Source: Stutzerimonas stutzeri (GTDB taxonomy: Bacteria > Pseudomonadota > Gammaproteobacteria > Pseudomonadales > Pseudomonadaceae). From it: a stretch of 64,000 bases of DNA. The position numbers and the translations under genes were made by a program. Positions within the stretch are counted from its first letter, which is position 1, and each line of letters begins with the position of its first letter. The stretch covers positions 62,001 to 126,000 of the forward strand of contig NZ_POUT01000002.1 of the NCBI RefSeq assembly GCF_002890915.1, written 5' to 3'. Positions 1 through 7,712 of the stretch are shown piece by piece. The notes below the pieces were generated by a model that saw nothing but the letters and a program-made list of their open reading frames with translations, did not search any database and was not told the DNA's origin.

Positions 1-743
1 CGACCCAGCAGATCCTCGCCGGGCTCGACTGGGTCGCCAAGGAGAAGGGCGCCAAGACCTTCTACCTGCTCGGCTCGGACTACATCTGGCCGCGCACCTC
101 GATGAAGATCGCCCGCAAGCACATCGAGAACGTGCTCGGCGGCAAGGTGGTGGGCGAGGAGTACTACCCGCTGGGCAACACCCAGTTCGGCTCGCTGACC
201 AACAAGATCAAGCTGAAGAAGCCCGACGTGATCTTCGCCGCGGTGGTCGGCGGCTCCAACGTCGCCTTCTACAAGCAGCTCAAGGCCGCCGGCATCACCG
301 CGGACAAGCAGACCCTGCTGACCCTGTCGGTCACCGAGGACGAGCTGCTGGGCATCGGCGGCGAGAACATGGCCGGCTTCTACGCCTCGATGAAGTACTT
401 CCAGAGTCTGGACAACCCGAACAACGCCGAATTCGTCAAGGCCTTCAAGGCCAAGTACGGCAGCGACGCGGTGATCGGCGACGTGACCCAGGCCGCCTAC
501 CTCGGCCCCTGGCTGTGGAAGGCCGCGGTGGAGAAGGCCGGCAGCTTCGACGTCGACAAGGTGGTCGCCGCCTCCAGGGACATCGAGCTGAACACCGCTC
601 CCGAAGGCTACGTCAAGGTGCACGAGAACCATCACCTGTGGAGCAAGACCCGCATCGGCCAGGTGCAGGCCGACGGCCAGTTCCAGGTGGTCTACGAGTC
701 CGATCTGATCGAACCCAACCCGTTCCCGAAGGGCTATCAGTAA
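1..743 (+). CDS. urtA: Urea/short-chain amide ABC transporter substrate-binding protein (UrtA/FmdD-like), 5' truncated
   Basis: The reading frame is open from base 3 and lacks its start and signal peptide, so about 247 C-terminal residues are present. It resembles the periplasmic Peripla_BP_5 family, specifically the UrtA/FmdD/AmiC-type branch that binds urea and short amides. Segments such as YYPLGNTQFGS and NHHLWSKTRIGQ match the C-terminal lobe of that branch. It is followed by two permease genes and two ATPase genes in the order typical of urtABCDE, and then by formamidase and amidase genes, with no urease gene in view. I therefore infer that it captures formamide, acetamide or urea in the periplasm. 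The exact ligand cannot be read from sequence. The family is well supported; the ligand is inferred from neighbours. Confidence 0.85.
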   Translation, partial: TQQILAGLDWVAKEKGAKTFYLLGSDYIWPRTSMKIARKHIENVLGGKVVGEEYYPLGNTQFGSLTNKIKLKKPDVIFAAVVGGSNVAFYKQLKAAGITADKQTLLTLSVTEDELLGIGGENMAGFYASMKYFQSLDNPNNAEFVKAFKAKYGSDAVIGDVTQAAYLGPWLWKAAVEKAGSFDVDKVVAASRDIELNTAPEGYVKVHENHHLWSKTRIGQVQADGQFQVVYESDLIEPNPFPKGYQ

Positions 744-748
744 CGGCA

Positions 749-820
749 GCTTGAAGCGGAAAGCCTGAAGCTGGAAGCAAAAGCAATCTGCTCTTAGCTT
801 CCAGCTTTCGGCTTGCGGCC
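749..820. repeat. Intergenic hairpin of the GCTTGAAGC/GCTTCCAGC repeat family
   Basis: An 11-bp perfect stem is formed by AAGCTGGAAGC (768-778) and GCTTCCAGCTT (797-807). The flanking GCTTGAAGC and GGCTTGCGGCC copies extend it imperfectly. It lies between the binding-protein stop and the urtB ribosome-binding site. The same motif recurs near 4590, 48160-48390 and 51850. In this position it may stabilise the binding-protein mRNA or partly terminate it, lowering expression of the membrane genes. Confidence 0.7.
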
Positions 821-845
821 TTCTCTTACGATTCAGGAGACCATC

Positions 846-1763
846 ATGGAATGGCTAACGGAGTTCGGTGCCATCGCGGCCATGCAGGGCTTCAACGGGC
901 TGTCGGTGTTCTGCGTGCTGCTGCTGATGGCGCTCGGCCTGGCGATCATCTTCGGCCAGATGGGGGTGATCAACATGGCCCACGGCGAGTTCCTCACCGT
1001 CGGCGCCTACACCACCTATCTCGTCTCGGTGCTGACGCTCAAATATATGCCCGAGCTGCAGCCCTACTACTTCTTCGTCGCCATCGTGCTGTCCTTCGTC
1101 ATCGCCGGGGCGCTGGGCTGGCTGGCCGAATGGGCACTGATCAGCAAGCTCTACCAGCGCCCGCTGGACACGCTGCTGGCCACCTGGGGGCTGTCGCTGG
1201 TGATGCAGCAGGCGTTTCGCTCGATCTTCGGCGCGCGCGAGGTCAGCGCCAGCATGCCGGACTGGCTGATGGGCTCGTTCAACCCCACCGACGCCATCGA
1301 CATTCCGCGCAACGGCCTGTTCGTGATGGCCGTGACGCTGCTGCTGACCGCGGCGATCTTCTTCCTGCTGTACCGCTCGCGCTGGGGCCTGCAGGTGCGC
1401 GCCACGGTGCAGAACCGGGTGATGAGCCGCGCGGTGGGGATCAACACGAAGAAGGTCGACCGCATGACCTTCGCCCTCGGCTGCGGCGTGGCCGGGGTCG
1501 CTGGCGCGGCCTTCACCACCATCGGCTCGACCGGGCCGACCTCCGGCTCGCTGTACATCGTCGACACCTTCCTGGTGGTGGTCTTCGGCGGCGCCGCCAG
1601 CCTGTTTGGCACTATCGCCTCGGCGTTCTCCATCGCCCAGACGCAATCGATCGCCGAGTTCTTCATCAGCGGCTCGATGGCCAAGGTGCTGACCCTGTCG
1701 GCGGTGATCCTGATCCTGATGCTGCGCCCGCAGGGGCTGTTCTCGATCAAGGTGCGCAAATGA
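846..1763 (+). CDS. urtB: Branched-chain-type ABC transporter permease UrtB
   Basis: A 305-residue, highly hydrophobic inner-membrane permease of the LivH/UrtB family, with about eight predicted membrane segments. The segment MGVINMAHGEFLTVGAYTTY near residues 38-57 is typical of LivH-type permeases, and GLQVRATVQNRVMSRAVGIN is the usual cytoplasmic loop that contacts the ATPase. The start is ATG 846, preceded by AGGAGA at 835-840. A TTG 33 bases upstream in the same frame is not preferred. It follows the binding protein after a hairpin-containing gap of about 100 bases and precedes urtC by 46 bases. It should form the translocation pore together with UrtC. Confidence 0.9.
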   Translation: MEWLTEFGAIAAMQGFNGLSVFCVLLLMALGLAIIFGQMGVINMAHGEFLTVGAYTTYLVSVLTLKYMPELQPYYFFVAIVLSFVIAGALGWLAEWALISKLYQRPLDTLLATWGLSLVMQQAFRSIFGAREVSASMPDWLMGSFNPTDAIDIPRNGLFVMAVTLLLTAAIFFLLYRSRWGLQVRATVQNRVMSRAVGINTKKVDRMTFALGCGVAGVAGAAFTTIGSTGPTSGSLYIVDTFLVVVFGGAASLFGTIASAFSIAQTQSIAEFFISGSMAKVLTLSAVILILMLRPQGLFSIKVRK

Positions 1764-1809
1764 TGGGCTGTTTTCTTGTGGGGATGGCGAACGACGTGAG
1801 GACCAGGGC

Positions 1810-3006
1810 ATGAAGACGACGACACTCGATAAATTCCTCGGCGGCAAGCAGGGGGGCATCGGCCTGCTGATCCTCGCCGCGCTGATTCTGGTGGTGTTCC
1901 CGCTGGTGCTGGATGCCTTCCGCCTGAACATGGTCGGCAAGTACCTGACCTACGCCTTCGTCGCCGTGGGGCTGGTGCTGTGCTGGGGCTATGGCGGCAT
2001 TCTCAGCCTCGGCCAGGGCATCTTCTTCGGCCTCGGCGGCTACTGCATGGCGATGTTCCTCAAGCTCGAGGCGTCGGACCCGGAGAGCACCCGCATCCAG
2101 TCCACGCCCGGCATTCCGGACTTCATGGACTGGAACCAGCTCACCGAGCTGCCGTTGTTCTGGCAACCGTTCCAGAGCTTCGGCTTCACCCTGGTCGCGG
2201 TGGTGGCGGTGCCGGCGATCCTCGCGCTGATCATCGGCATGGCGATGTTCAAGCGCCGCGTGGGCGACGTGTACTTCTCCATCGTCACCCAGGCCATCGC
2301 GGCGATCCTGACCATCCTGATCATCGGCCAGCAGGGCCTGACCGGCGGGGTCAACGGCATCACCGACCTGAAGACCCTGCTCGGCTGGGACATCCGCAGC
2401 CACGAGGCGAAGACCATCCTCTACTTCGTCAACGCCGCGCTGCTGCTGGGCTGCATCCTGCTCGGCCGCTTCATCCTCGCCTCCAAGCTCGGCCGCCTGC
2501 TGATGGCCATGCGCGACAAGGAGGAGCGGGTGCGTTTCTCCGGCTACGACGTGGCCAGCTTCAAGATCTTCGTGTTCTGCGTGGCGGCGAGCTTCTCGGC
2601 CATCGGCGGGGCGATGTTCACCCTGCAGGTGGGCTTCATGTCGCCGAGCTTCGTCGGCATCGTGCCGTCGATCGAGATGGTCATCTTCGCCGCCGTTGGT
2701 GGGCGCATGTCGCTGCTTGGCGCGGTGTACGGCGCGCTGCTGGTGAACTACGGCAAGACGGTGTTCTCCGAGAGCTTCCCGGAGCTGTGGCTGTACTTCA
2801 TGGGCGGGCTGTTCATCGCCGTGGTCATGTACTTCCCCAACGGCCTGGCTGGTCTCTGGCAGAGCCATGGCCGCAAGTGGCTGGCGCGCTTGCGCCTGCC
2901 GGACCGGCGGCGACCAGCGACGGCGCAACCCGTCGAGCAGCAGTCGACCTTGGGCGCCGGAATGATCGATGCGGTTCCCGCCAAGCAACTGGAGAGCACC
3001 CCATGA
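1810..3006 (+). CDS. urtC: Branched-chain-type ABC transporter permease UrtC
   Basis: A 398-residue permease of the LivM/UrtC family with about ten membrane segments. GYGGILSLGQGIFFGLGGYC (about residues 60-79) and the loop GRLLMAMRDKEERVRFSGYD are characteristic. The hydrophilic C-terminal tail of roughly 45 residues, rich in Arg, Pro and Gln, is poorly conserved in this family. Its stop TGA (3004-3006) overlaps the ATG of the next gene (3003), so the permease and its ATPase are probably translationally coupled. It should partner UrtB in the membrane. The length is normal for UrtC. Confidence 0.9.
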   Translation: MKTTTLDKFLGGKQGGIGLLILAALILVVFPLVLDAFRLNMVGKYLTYAFVAVGLVLCWGYGGILSLGQGIFFGLGGYCMAMFLKLEASDPESTRIQSTPGIPDFMDWNQLTELPLFWQPFQSFGFTLVAVVAVPAILALIIGMAMFKRRVGDVYFSIVTQAIAAILTILIIGQQGLTGGVNGITDLKTLLGWDIRSHEAKTILYFVNAALLLGCILLGRFILASKLGRLLMAMRDKEERVRFSGYDVASFKIFVFCVAASFSAIGGAMFTLQVGFMSPSFVGIVPSIEMVIFAAVGGRMSLLGAVYGALLVNYGKTVFSESFPELWLYFMGGLFIAVVMYFPNGLAGLWQSHGRKWLARLRLPDRRRPATAQPVEQQSTLGAGMIDAVPAKQLESTP

Positions 3007-3755
3007 GTGGATTTCAGATGCCCAAACCGGTGCTGGCCATCGAAGGCCTGACGGTTTCCTTCGACGGCTTCAAGGCGGTCGACGACCTCAATCTCTACCT
3101 GGACCGCAACGAGGTGCGCGTGGTGATCGGCCCCAACGGCGCTGGCAAGACCACGGTGCTCGACCTGATCTGCGGCAAGACCAAGGCCAGCGGTGGCTCG
3201 ATCCAGTTCGACGGCCGCGAGCTGACGAAGATGAAGGAGTTCGACATCGTCCGCGCCGGGGTCGGGCGCAAGTTCCAGAATCCCTCGATCTACGAGAACC
3301 TCAGCGTGTTCGAGAACCTGGAAATGTCCTACCCGGCCGGGCGCAAGGTGTTCGGCGCGCTGTTCTTCAAGCGCAGCGCCGAGGTGGTGGCGCGGGTCGA
3401 GGAGATCGCCGCGGAAATCGGCCTGGCCAACCAGTTGCACGACGAGGCCGGGCTGCTCTCCCACGGGCAGAAGCAGTGGCTGGAGATCGGCATGCTGCTG
3501 ATGCAGGACCCGGCGCTGCTGATGCTCGACGAACCTGTGGCGGGCATGAGCGTCAGCGAGCGGGCGCAGACCGCCGAGCTGCTCAAGCGCATCAGCCAGG
3601 GCCGCTCGGTGCTGGTGATCGAGCACGACATGGAGTTCGTCAAGAGCATCGCGCACAAGGTCACGGTGCTGCACCAGGGCAAGGTCCTGGCCGAGGGCAG
3701 CATGGAGGCGGTGCAGAGCAATCCCAAGGTGATCGAGGTGTACCTGGGGCATTGA
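3003..3755 (+). CDS. urtD: ABC transporter ATP-binding protein UrtD
   Basis: A 250-residue LivG-type ATPase. The Walker A motif is GPNGAGKTT (about residues 45-53), the signature region reads LSHGQKQWLEIGMLL, and the Walker B motif is LLMLDEPVAGMS followed by the switch histidine in VIEHDMEFV. SHGQKQ replaces the more general LSGGQ, which is usual in the UrtD branch and supports this name over LivG. The start ATG overlaps the urtC stop. It should power import with UrtE. A pair of repeat hairpins separates it from urtE. Confidence 0.92.
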   Translation: MSGFQMPKPVLAIEGLTVSFDGFKAVDDLNLYLDRNEVRVVIGPNGAGKTTVLDLICGKTKASGGSIQFDGRELTKMKEFDIVRAGVGRKFQNPSIYENLSVFENLEMSYPAGRKVFGALFFKRSAEVVARVEEIAAEIGLANQLHDEAGLLSHGQKQWLEIGMLLMQDPALLMLDEPVAGMSVSERAQTAELLKRISQGRSVLVIEHDMEFVKSIAHKVTVLHQGKVLAEGSMEAVQSNPKVIEVYLGH

Positions 3756-3778
3756 GGCGGTGCGGGCCCTGGCAACGC

Positions 3779-3852
3779 GTGGATAACGCTTCGCGGTTAT
3801 CCACCCTACGCCGGGCCAACCGTAGGGTGGACATCGCCGCAGGCATGTCCAC
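3779..3852. repeat. Pair of REP-like hairpins with GTAGGGTGGA tails
   Basis: The first hairpin has the stem GTGGATAAC (3779-3787) and GTTATCCAC (3796-3804). The second has GTGGACAT (3827-3834) and ATGTCCAC (3845-3852). The facing tails CCACCCTACG (3801-3810) and CGTAGGGTGG (3821-3830) are also perfect complements. This head-to-head pair is the arrangement of a bacterial interspersed mosaic element. The same design appears at 6468-6547. It fills the urtD-urtE gap. Confidence 0.8.
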
Positions 3853-3888
3853 GCGTGTCGCCCAACAGGCACAAAAAAGGAGTTCAGC

Positions 3889-4578
3889 ATGTTCCAGATC
3901 AGCAATCTCGCCTCCGGCTACGGCCAGAGCCAGATCCTTCACGACCTCGAGCTGAAGGTCGACAAGCAGGAAATCGTCGCGGTCATGGGCCGCAACGGCA
4001 TGGGCAAGACCACGCTGTTCAAGACCCTGATGGGCATCGTGCCGCAGATGGCCGGCAGCGTGAAGGTCGACGGCCAGGAGGTCGCCGGGCTGGAGACCCA
4101 CCAGCGGGTGGCCAGCGGCGTCGCCTACGTGCCCCAGGGGCGGATGATCTTCCCCAGCATGACCGTGCTGGAAAACATCCAGACCGGCCTGCCGGCCTCG
4201 GCCGGCGGCCAGGTGCCGGAGGACCTCTACGCGCTGTTCCCGGTGCTGCACGAGATGCGCAAGCGCAAGGGCGGCAACCTCTCCGGCGGCCAGCAGCAAC
4301 AGCTGGCCATCGCCCGCGCGCTGGCGACCAATCCCAAGGTGCTGCTGCTGGACGAGCCCACCGAGGGCATCCAGCCGTCGATCATCAAGGACATCGCCCG
4401 CACGCTGAAGGAAATCCGCAACTTGCGCGACCTGACCATCGTGGTGTCCGAGCAGGTGCTGTCCTTCACCATGGAGATCGCCGACCGCTTCCTGGTGATC
4501 GAGAAGGGCCGCTTCGTGCTCGAGGAAAGCGCGGCCAATGCCGATGAGGCGACCATCAGCCGCTATCTGTCGGTCTGA
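3889..4578 (+). CDS. urtE: ABC transporter ATP-binding protein UrtE
   Basis: A 229-residue LivF-type ATPase. Walker A is GRNGMGKTTL (about residues 36-45), followed by the family phrase VPQGRMIFPSMTVLENI. The signature is NLSGGQQQQLAIARAL and Walker B is VLLLDEPTEGIQPS. The methionine in the Walker A loop and the EGIQPS ending are typical of UrtE. A strong ribosome-binding site (AAGGAG, about 3879-3884) precedes the ATG, which suits a gene separated from urtD by a 133-base hairpin-filled gap. It completes the importer. Confidence 0.92.
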   Translation: MFQISNLASGYGQSQILHDLELKVDKQEIVAVMGRNGMGKTTLFKTLMGIVPQMAGSVKVDGQEVAGLETHQRVASGVAYVPQGRMIFPSMTVLENIQTGLPASAGGQVPEDLYALFPVLHEMRKRKGGNLSGGQQQQLAIARALATNPKVLLLDEPTEGIQPSIIKDIARTLKEIRNLRDLTIVVSEQVLSFTMEIADRFLVIEKGRFVLEESAANADEATISRYLSV

Positions 4579-4582
4579 ACAG

Positions 4583-4656
4583 CAGCCGCAAGCTTCAAGC
4601 CGCACGCTACAAGCGAGAGCCGAGGTACTGCGCAACCGCAGGGCCTCGGCTTTTGT
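4583..4656 (+). terminator. Terminator after urtE, with adjoining GCTTCAAGC repeat fragment
   Basis: The stem GCCGAGG (4619-4625) and CCTCGGC (4644-4650) is followed directly by TTTT and a T-rich stretch, giving a rho-independent terminator. It is immediately preceded by a fragment of the GCCGCAAGCTTCAAGCCGC repeat family (4586-4604). It probably ends or attenuates the transporter transcript, so formamidase may have its own promoter in 4657-4780. Confidence 0.75.
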
Positions 4657-4786
4657 CTTTCTCGCCGTTTACAGCTTGCCGCTGCCCTACGTCATCCAAC
4701 GTATTTCGCAAATACCGAGGACGGCGAAGACTAGTTCCCGTGTTCAGCGCAACGCTGATTTCCATCCACGTCCCAGGAGCTTCGTC

Positions 4787-6016
4787 ATGACCGATACCCT
4801 GATCAAGGTCGATTTGAACCAGCCCGCCCCCGAGAACGAACAGATCCACAACCGCTGGCACCCGGACATTCCCATGGCCTGCTGGGTGAACCCGGGTGAT
4901 GATTTCATCCTCGAGACCTACGACTGGACCGGCGGCGCGATCAAGAACGACGACGACGCCAGCGACGTGCGCGACGTGGATCTGTCCACCGTGCACTACC
5001 TGTCCGGCCCGGTGGGCGTGAAGGGCGCCGAGCCGGGCGACCTGCTGGTGGTCGACCTGCTCGACATCGGCGCCAAGCAGGACTCGCTGTGGGGCTTCAA
5101 CGGCTTCTTCTCGAAGACCAACGGCGGCGGTTTCCTCACCGATTATTTCCCTGCGGCGCAGAAGTCCATCTGGGACTTCGAGGGCATGTTCACCAAGAGC
5201 CGGCACATTCCCGGCGTGCGCTTCGCCGGCCTGATCCACCCCGGGCTGATCGGCTGCCTGCCCGACCCCAAGCTGCTGTCGGCCTGGAACGAGCGCGAGC
5301 AGGCGCTGATCGACACCAACCCGACCCGCGTGCCGCCGCTGGCCAACCCGCCGTTCGCCGCCACCGCCCACGCCGGCAAGGCCTCCGGCGCGCTGCGCGA
5401 CAAGATCGCCGCCGAGGGCGCGCGCACCGTGCCGCCGCGCGAGCACGGCGGCAACTGCGACATCAAGGACCTGTCGCGCGGCTCGAAGATCTTCTTCCCG
5501 GTCTACGTCGACGGTGCCGGGTTGTCGGTGGGCGACCTGCACTTCAGCCAGGGCGACGGCGAGATCACCTTCTGCGGCGCCATCGAGATGGCCGGCTGGG
5601 TGCACATGAAGGTCGAGCTGATCAAGGGCGGCATGGCCAAGTACGGCATCAAGAACCCGATCTTCAAGCCCAGCCCGATCGTGCCCACCTACAACAACTA
5701 CCTGATCTTCGAAGGCATCTCGGTGGACGACAGCGGCAAGCAGGCCTACCTGGACGTCAACCTGGCCTACCAGCAGGCCTGCCTGAATGCCATCGAGTAC
5801 CTGAAGAAGTTCGGCTATTCCGGTGCCCAGGGCTACTCGCTGCTCGGCTCGGCGCCGGTGCAGGGGCACATCAGCGGCGTGGTCGACATCCCCAACGCCT
5901 GCGCCACGCTGTGGCTGCCGACCGATATCTTCGAGTTCGACATCAACCCCAGCGCCGCCGGCCCGATCAAGCACCTCGACGGCAGCATCGACATGCCCAT
6001 CGCATACGACAAATGA
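4787..6016 (+). CDS. fmdA: Formamidase (FmdA/AmdA family)
   Basis: A 409-residue cytoplasmic enzyme of the FmdA_AmdA family, which hydrolyses formamide to formate and ammonia. The length is almost that of the Methylophilus formamidase. Family-typical stretches include NRWHPDIPMACWVNPGD near the N-terminus, HPGLIGCLPDP in the middle and REHGGNCDIKDLSRGS, which contains a conserved cysteine. The start is ATG 4787 with AGGAG at 4775-4779; the frame stays open upstream but has no better start. Its place between an amide/urea-type importer and aliphatic amidase supports a nitrogen-scavenging role. Acetamide is also a substrate in part of this family, so strict formamide specificity is inferred. 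Confidence 0.93.
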   Translation: MTDTLIKVDLNQPAPENEQIHNRWHPDIPMACWVNPGDDFILETYDWTGGAIKNDDDASDVRDVDLSTVHYLSGPVGVKGAEPGDLLVVDLLDIGAKQDSLWGFNGFFSKTNGGGFLTDYFPAAQKSIWDFEGMFTKSRHIPGVRFAGLIHPGLIGCLPDPKLLSAWNEREQALIDTNPTRVPPLANPPFAATAHAGKASGALRDKIAAEGARTVPPREHGGNCDIKDLSRGSKIFFPVYVDGAGLSVGDLHFSQGDGEITFCGAIEMAGWVHMKVELIKGGMAKYGIKNPIFKPSPIVPTYNNYLIFEGISVDDSGKQAYLDVNLAYQQACLNAIEYLKKFGYSGAQGYSLLGSAPVQGHISGVVDIPNACATLWLPTDIFEFDINPSAAGPIKHLDGSIDMPIAYDK

Positions 6017-6022
6017 CCGGAA

Positions 6023-6082
6023 CGTGGGTTGGGTTGAGCGAAAGCGAAGCCCAACGGGCGGACTAAGCCGACCCAACCTACG
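6023..6082. repeat. Hairpin repeat between fmdA and fmdB
   Basis: CGTGGGTTGGGT (6023-6034) pairs with ACCCAACCTACG (6071-6082) with one mismatch. Inside it, a second stem is possible between GTTGGG (6028-6033) and CCCAAC (6050-6055) around GAGCGAAAGCG. It follows the formamidase stop by six bases. The sequence belongs to a different repeat subfamily from the GTAGGGTGGA elements, but the layout is the same. Confidence 0.65.
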
Positions 6083-6102
6083 TTGCCGAGAGGACGATCA
6101 GC

Positions 6103-6450
6103 ATGCCCATCTACGAATACGATTGCGCCGCCTGCGGCGATTTCACCATGCTGCGGCTCATGGCCGACCGCGACCAGCCGTGCGCCTGCCCGGCCTGCGG
6201 CGGCGAGGCGCGGCGGGTGATCCTCAGTGCACCCGGCCTGGCGACCATGGCCGGCAGCCAACGCCGCGCCATCGAGACCAACGAGCGCAGCGCCCATGCG
6301 CCGCAGTCGCTGGCCGAATACAAGGCCAACCGCAAGCACGGCGCCGGCTGCAGCTGCTGCGGGCCGAGCAAGCCGAACACACCGACCAAGGCCAACCCGC
6401 ACGGGCTGAAAGCCAGCCCCTCGGCGCGGCCGTGGATGATCAGCCACTAA
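6103..6450 (+). CDS. fmdB: FmdB family zinc-ribbon protein
   Basis: A 115-residue protein starting MPIYEYDCAACG, the hallmark of the FmdB/Cxxc_CxxC_SSSS family. Two CxxC pairs (Cys8/Cys11 and Cys29/Cys32) should bind one zinc ion. A second cysteine cluster (CSCC) lies near residue 85. FmdB was named as a putative regulator of formamidase in Methylophilus; a direct DNA-binding role is not established, and small homologues occur in many contexts. Here it lies between formamidase and amidase, so a role in their control or maturation is plausible. The C-terminal tail is low in complexity and probably disordered. Confidence 0.88.
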   Translation: MPIYEYDCAACGDFTMLRLMADRDQPCACPACGGEARRVILSAPGLATMAGSQRRAIETNERSAHAPQSLAEYKANRKHGAGCSCCGPSKPNTPTKANPHGLKASPSARPWMISH

Positions 6451-6467
6451 CCATTGTTTCCAGCAGC

Positions 6468-6547
6468 GTGGAAATCGCTACGCGGATTTCCACCCTACGT
6501 TGTCAAGCCCTCCGGCGTAGGGTGGAAAACGGCGAAGCCTTTTCCAC
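6468..6547. repeat. Second pair of GTAGGGTGGA REP-like hairpins
   Basis: Stem one is GTGGAAATC (6468-6476) with GATTTCCAC (6485-6493). Stem two is GTGGAAAA (6522-6529) with TTTTCCAC (6540-6547). Facing tails CCACCCTACG and CGTAGGGTGG are the same as in the pair at 3779-3852. The loop sequences and stem letters differ but keep their pairing, so these are separate members of one family rather than a simple duplication. Confidence 0.8.
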
Positions 6548-6592
6548 CGAGAGCCCGCCCGCGAGCCAAACCGAACCAAACGGAGACCCACC

Positions 6593-7633
6593 ATGCGTCA
6601 CGGAGATATTTCCAGCAGTCCCGATACCGTCGGCGTCGCCGTCGTCAACTACAAGATGCCGCGCCTGCACACCAGGACCGAAGTGCTCGATAACGCCCGC
6701 AAGATCGCCGAGATGATCAAGGGCATGAAGCTCGGCCTGCCGGGCATGGACCTGGTGGTGTTCCCCGAGTACAGCACCATGGGCATCATGTACGACCCCG
6801 GCGAGATGATGGAGACCGCCACCACCATCCCCGGCGAGGAGACCGCGATCTTCTCCGCCGCCTGCCGCGAGGCCAGGACCTGGGGCATCTTCTCGCTGAC
6901 TGGCGAACGCAACGAAGACCCGGCCAAGGCGCCCTACAACACCCTGGTGCTGATAAACGATGCGGGCGAGATCGTGCAGAAGTACCGCAAGTGCATCCCC
7001 TGGTGCCCGATCGAGGGCTGGTACCCGGGCGACCGCACCTATGTGACCGAAGGCCCGAAGGGCATGAAGATCAGCCTGATCATCTGCGACGACGGCAACT
7101 ATCCGGAGATCTGGCGCGACTGCGCGATGAAGGGCGCCGAGCTGATCGTGCGCTGCCAGGGCTACATGTACCCGGCCAAGGAGCAGCAGGTGCTGATGTC
7201 CAAGACCATGGCCTGGGCCAACAACTGCTACGTGGCGGTGGCCAACGCCGCCGGCTTCGACGGCGTGTACAGCTACTTCGGCCACTCGGCGATCATCGGC
7301 TTCGACGGCCGTACCCTGGGCGAATGCGGCGAGGAGGAAATGGGCATCCAGTACGCCCAGCTGTCCATCTCGCAGATCCGCGACGCCCGCGCCAACGATC
7401 AGTCGCAGAACCACCTGTTCAAGCTGCTGCATCGCGGCTACACCGGCGTCTACAACTCCGGCGACGGCGACCGGGGCGTGGCCGACTGCCCGTTCGAGTT
7501 CTACCGCACCTGGGTGCTGGATGCCGAGAAGGCCCGGGAGGATGTGGAGAAACTCACCCGCCGGACCGTCGGCGTCGCCGATTGCCCGGTATACGAGCTG
7601 CCGCATCCGGGTAAGGAAAAGGCGGCTGGCTGA
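6593..7633 (+). CDS. amiE: Aliphatic amidase AmiE
   Basis: A 346-residue nitrilase-superfamily enzyme that hydrolyses short aliphatic amides such as acetamide and propionamide to the acid and ammonia in the cytoplasm. It follows the Pseudomonas aeruginosa AmiE sequence closely from MRHGDISSS onwards, and the total length is the same. The catalytic triad is visible as Glu59 (VVFPEYS), Lys133 (KYRKCIPW) and Cys165 ([12 protein letters not shown]). Numbering after residue 110 is one lower than in P. aeruginosa because of a one-residue gap. The start is ATG 6593 with an upstream GGAGA. The usual downstream partner amiB follows after 79 bases, but amiC, amiR and amiS are not nearby. Confidence 0.97.
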   Translation: MRHGDISSSPDTVGVAVVNYKMPRLHTRTEVLDNARKIAEMIKGMKLGLPGMDLVVFPEYSTMGIMYDPGEMMETATTIPGEETAIFSAACREARTWGIFSLTGERNEDPAKAPYNTLVLINDAGEIVQKYRKCIPWCPIEGWYPGDRTYVTEGPKGMKISLIICDDGNYPEIWRDCAMKGAELIVRCQGYMYPAKEQQVLMSKTMAWANNCYVAVANAAGFDGVYSYFGHSAIIGFDGRTLGECGEEEMGIQYAQLSISQIRDARANDQSQNHLFKLLHRGYTGVYNSGDGDRGVADCPFEFYRTWVLDAEKAREDVEKLTRRTVGVADCPVYELPHPGKEKAAG

Positions 7634-7661
7634 CCTGTGCCCGCCGGCAGGCCCGGTTTTC

Positions 7662-7685
7662 TGTAGGAGCCGGCTTGCCGGCGAT
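7662..7685. repeat. Single REP element between amiE and amiB
   Basis: A 24-base copy of the pseudomonad REP type that starts TGTAGGAGCCGGC and ends GCCGGCGAT, with an internal palindrome GCCGGC-TT-GCCGGC (7669-7682). It matches each arm of the inverted pair at 19917-19979 except at three bases. It is an unpaired copy. It lies 28 bases upstream of the amiB start and may form an mRNA hairpin there. Confidence 0.75.
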
Positions 7686-7712
7686 GCTCTTGAGGTTTAC
7701 GGAAGGAACGCC

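Noticed and set aside
1..4578. Urease-linked urea transporter
   Set aside because: The importer fits the Urt family, but no urease gene is present; formamidase and amidase follow, so urea as sole ligand is not supported.
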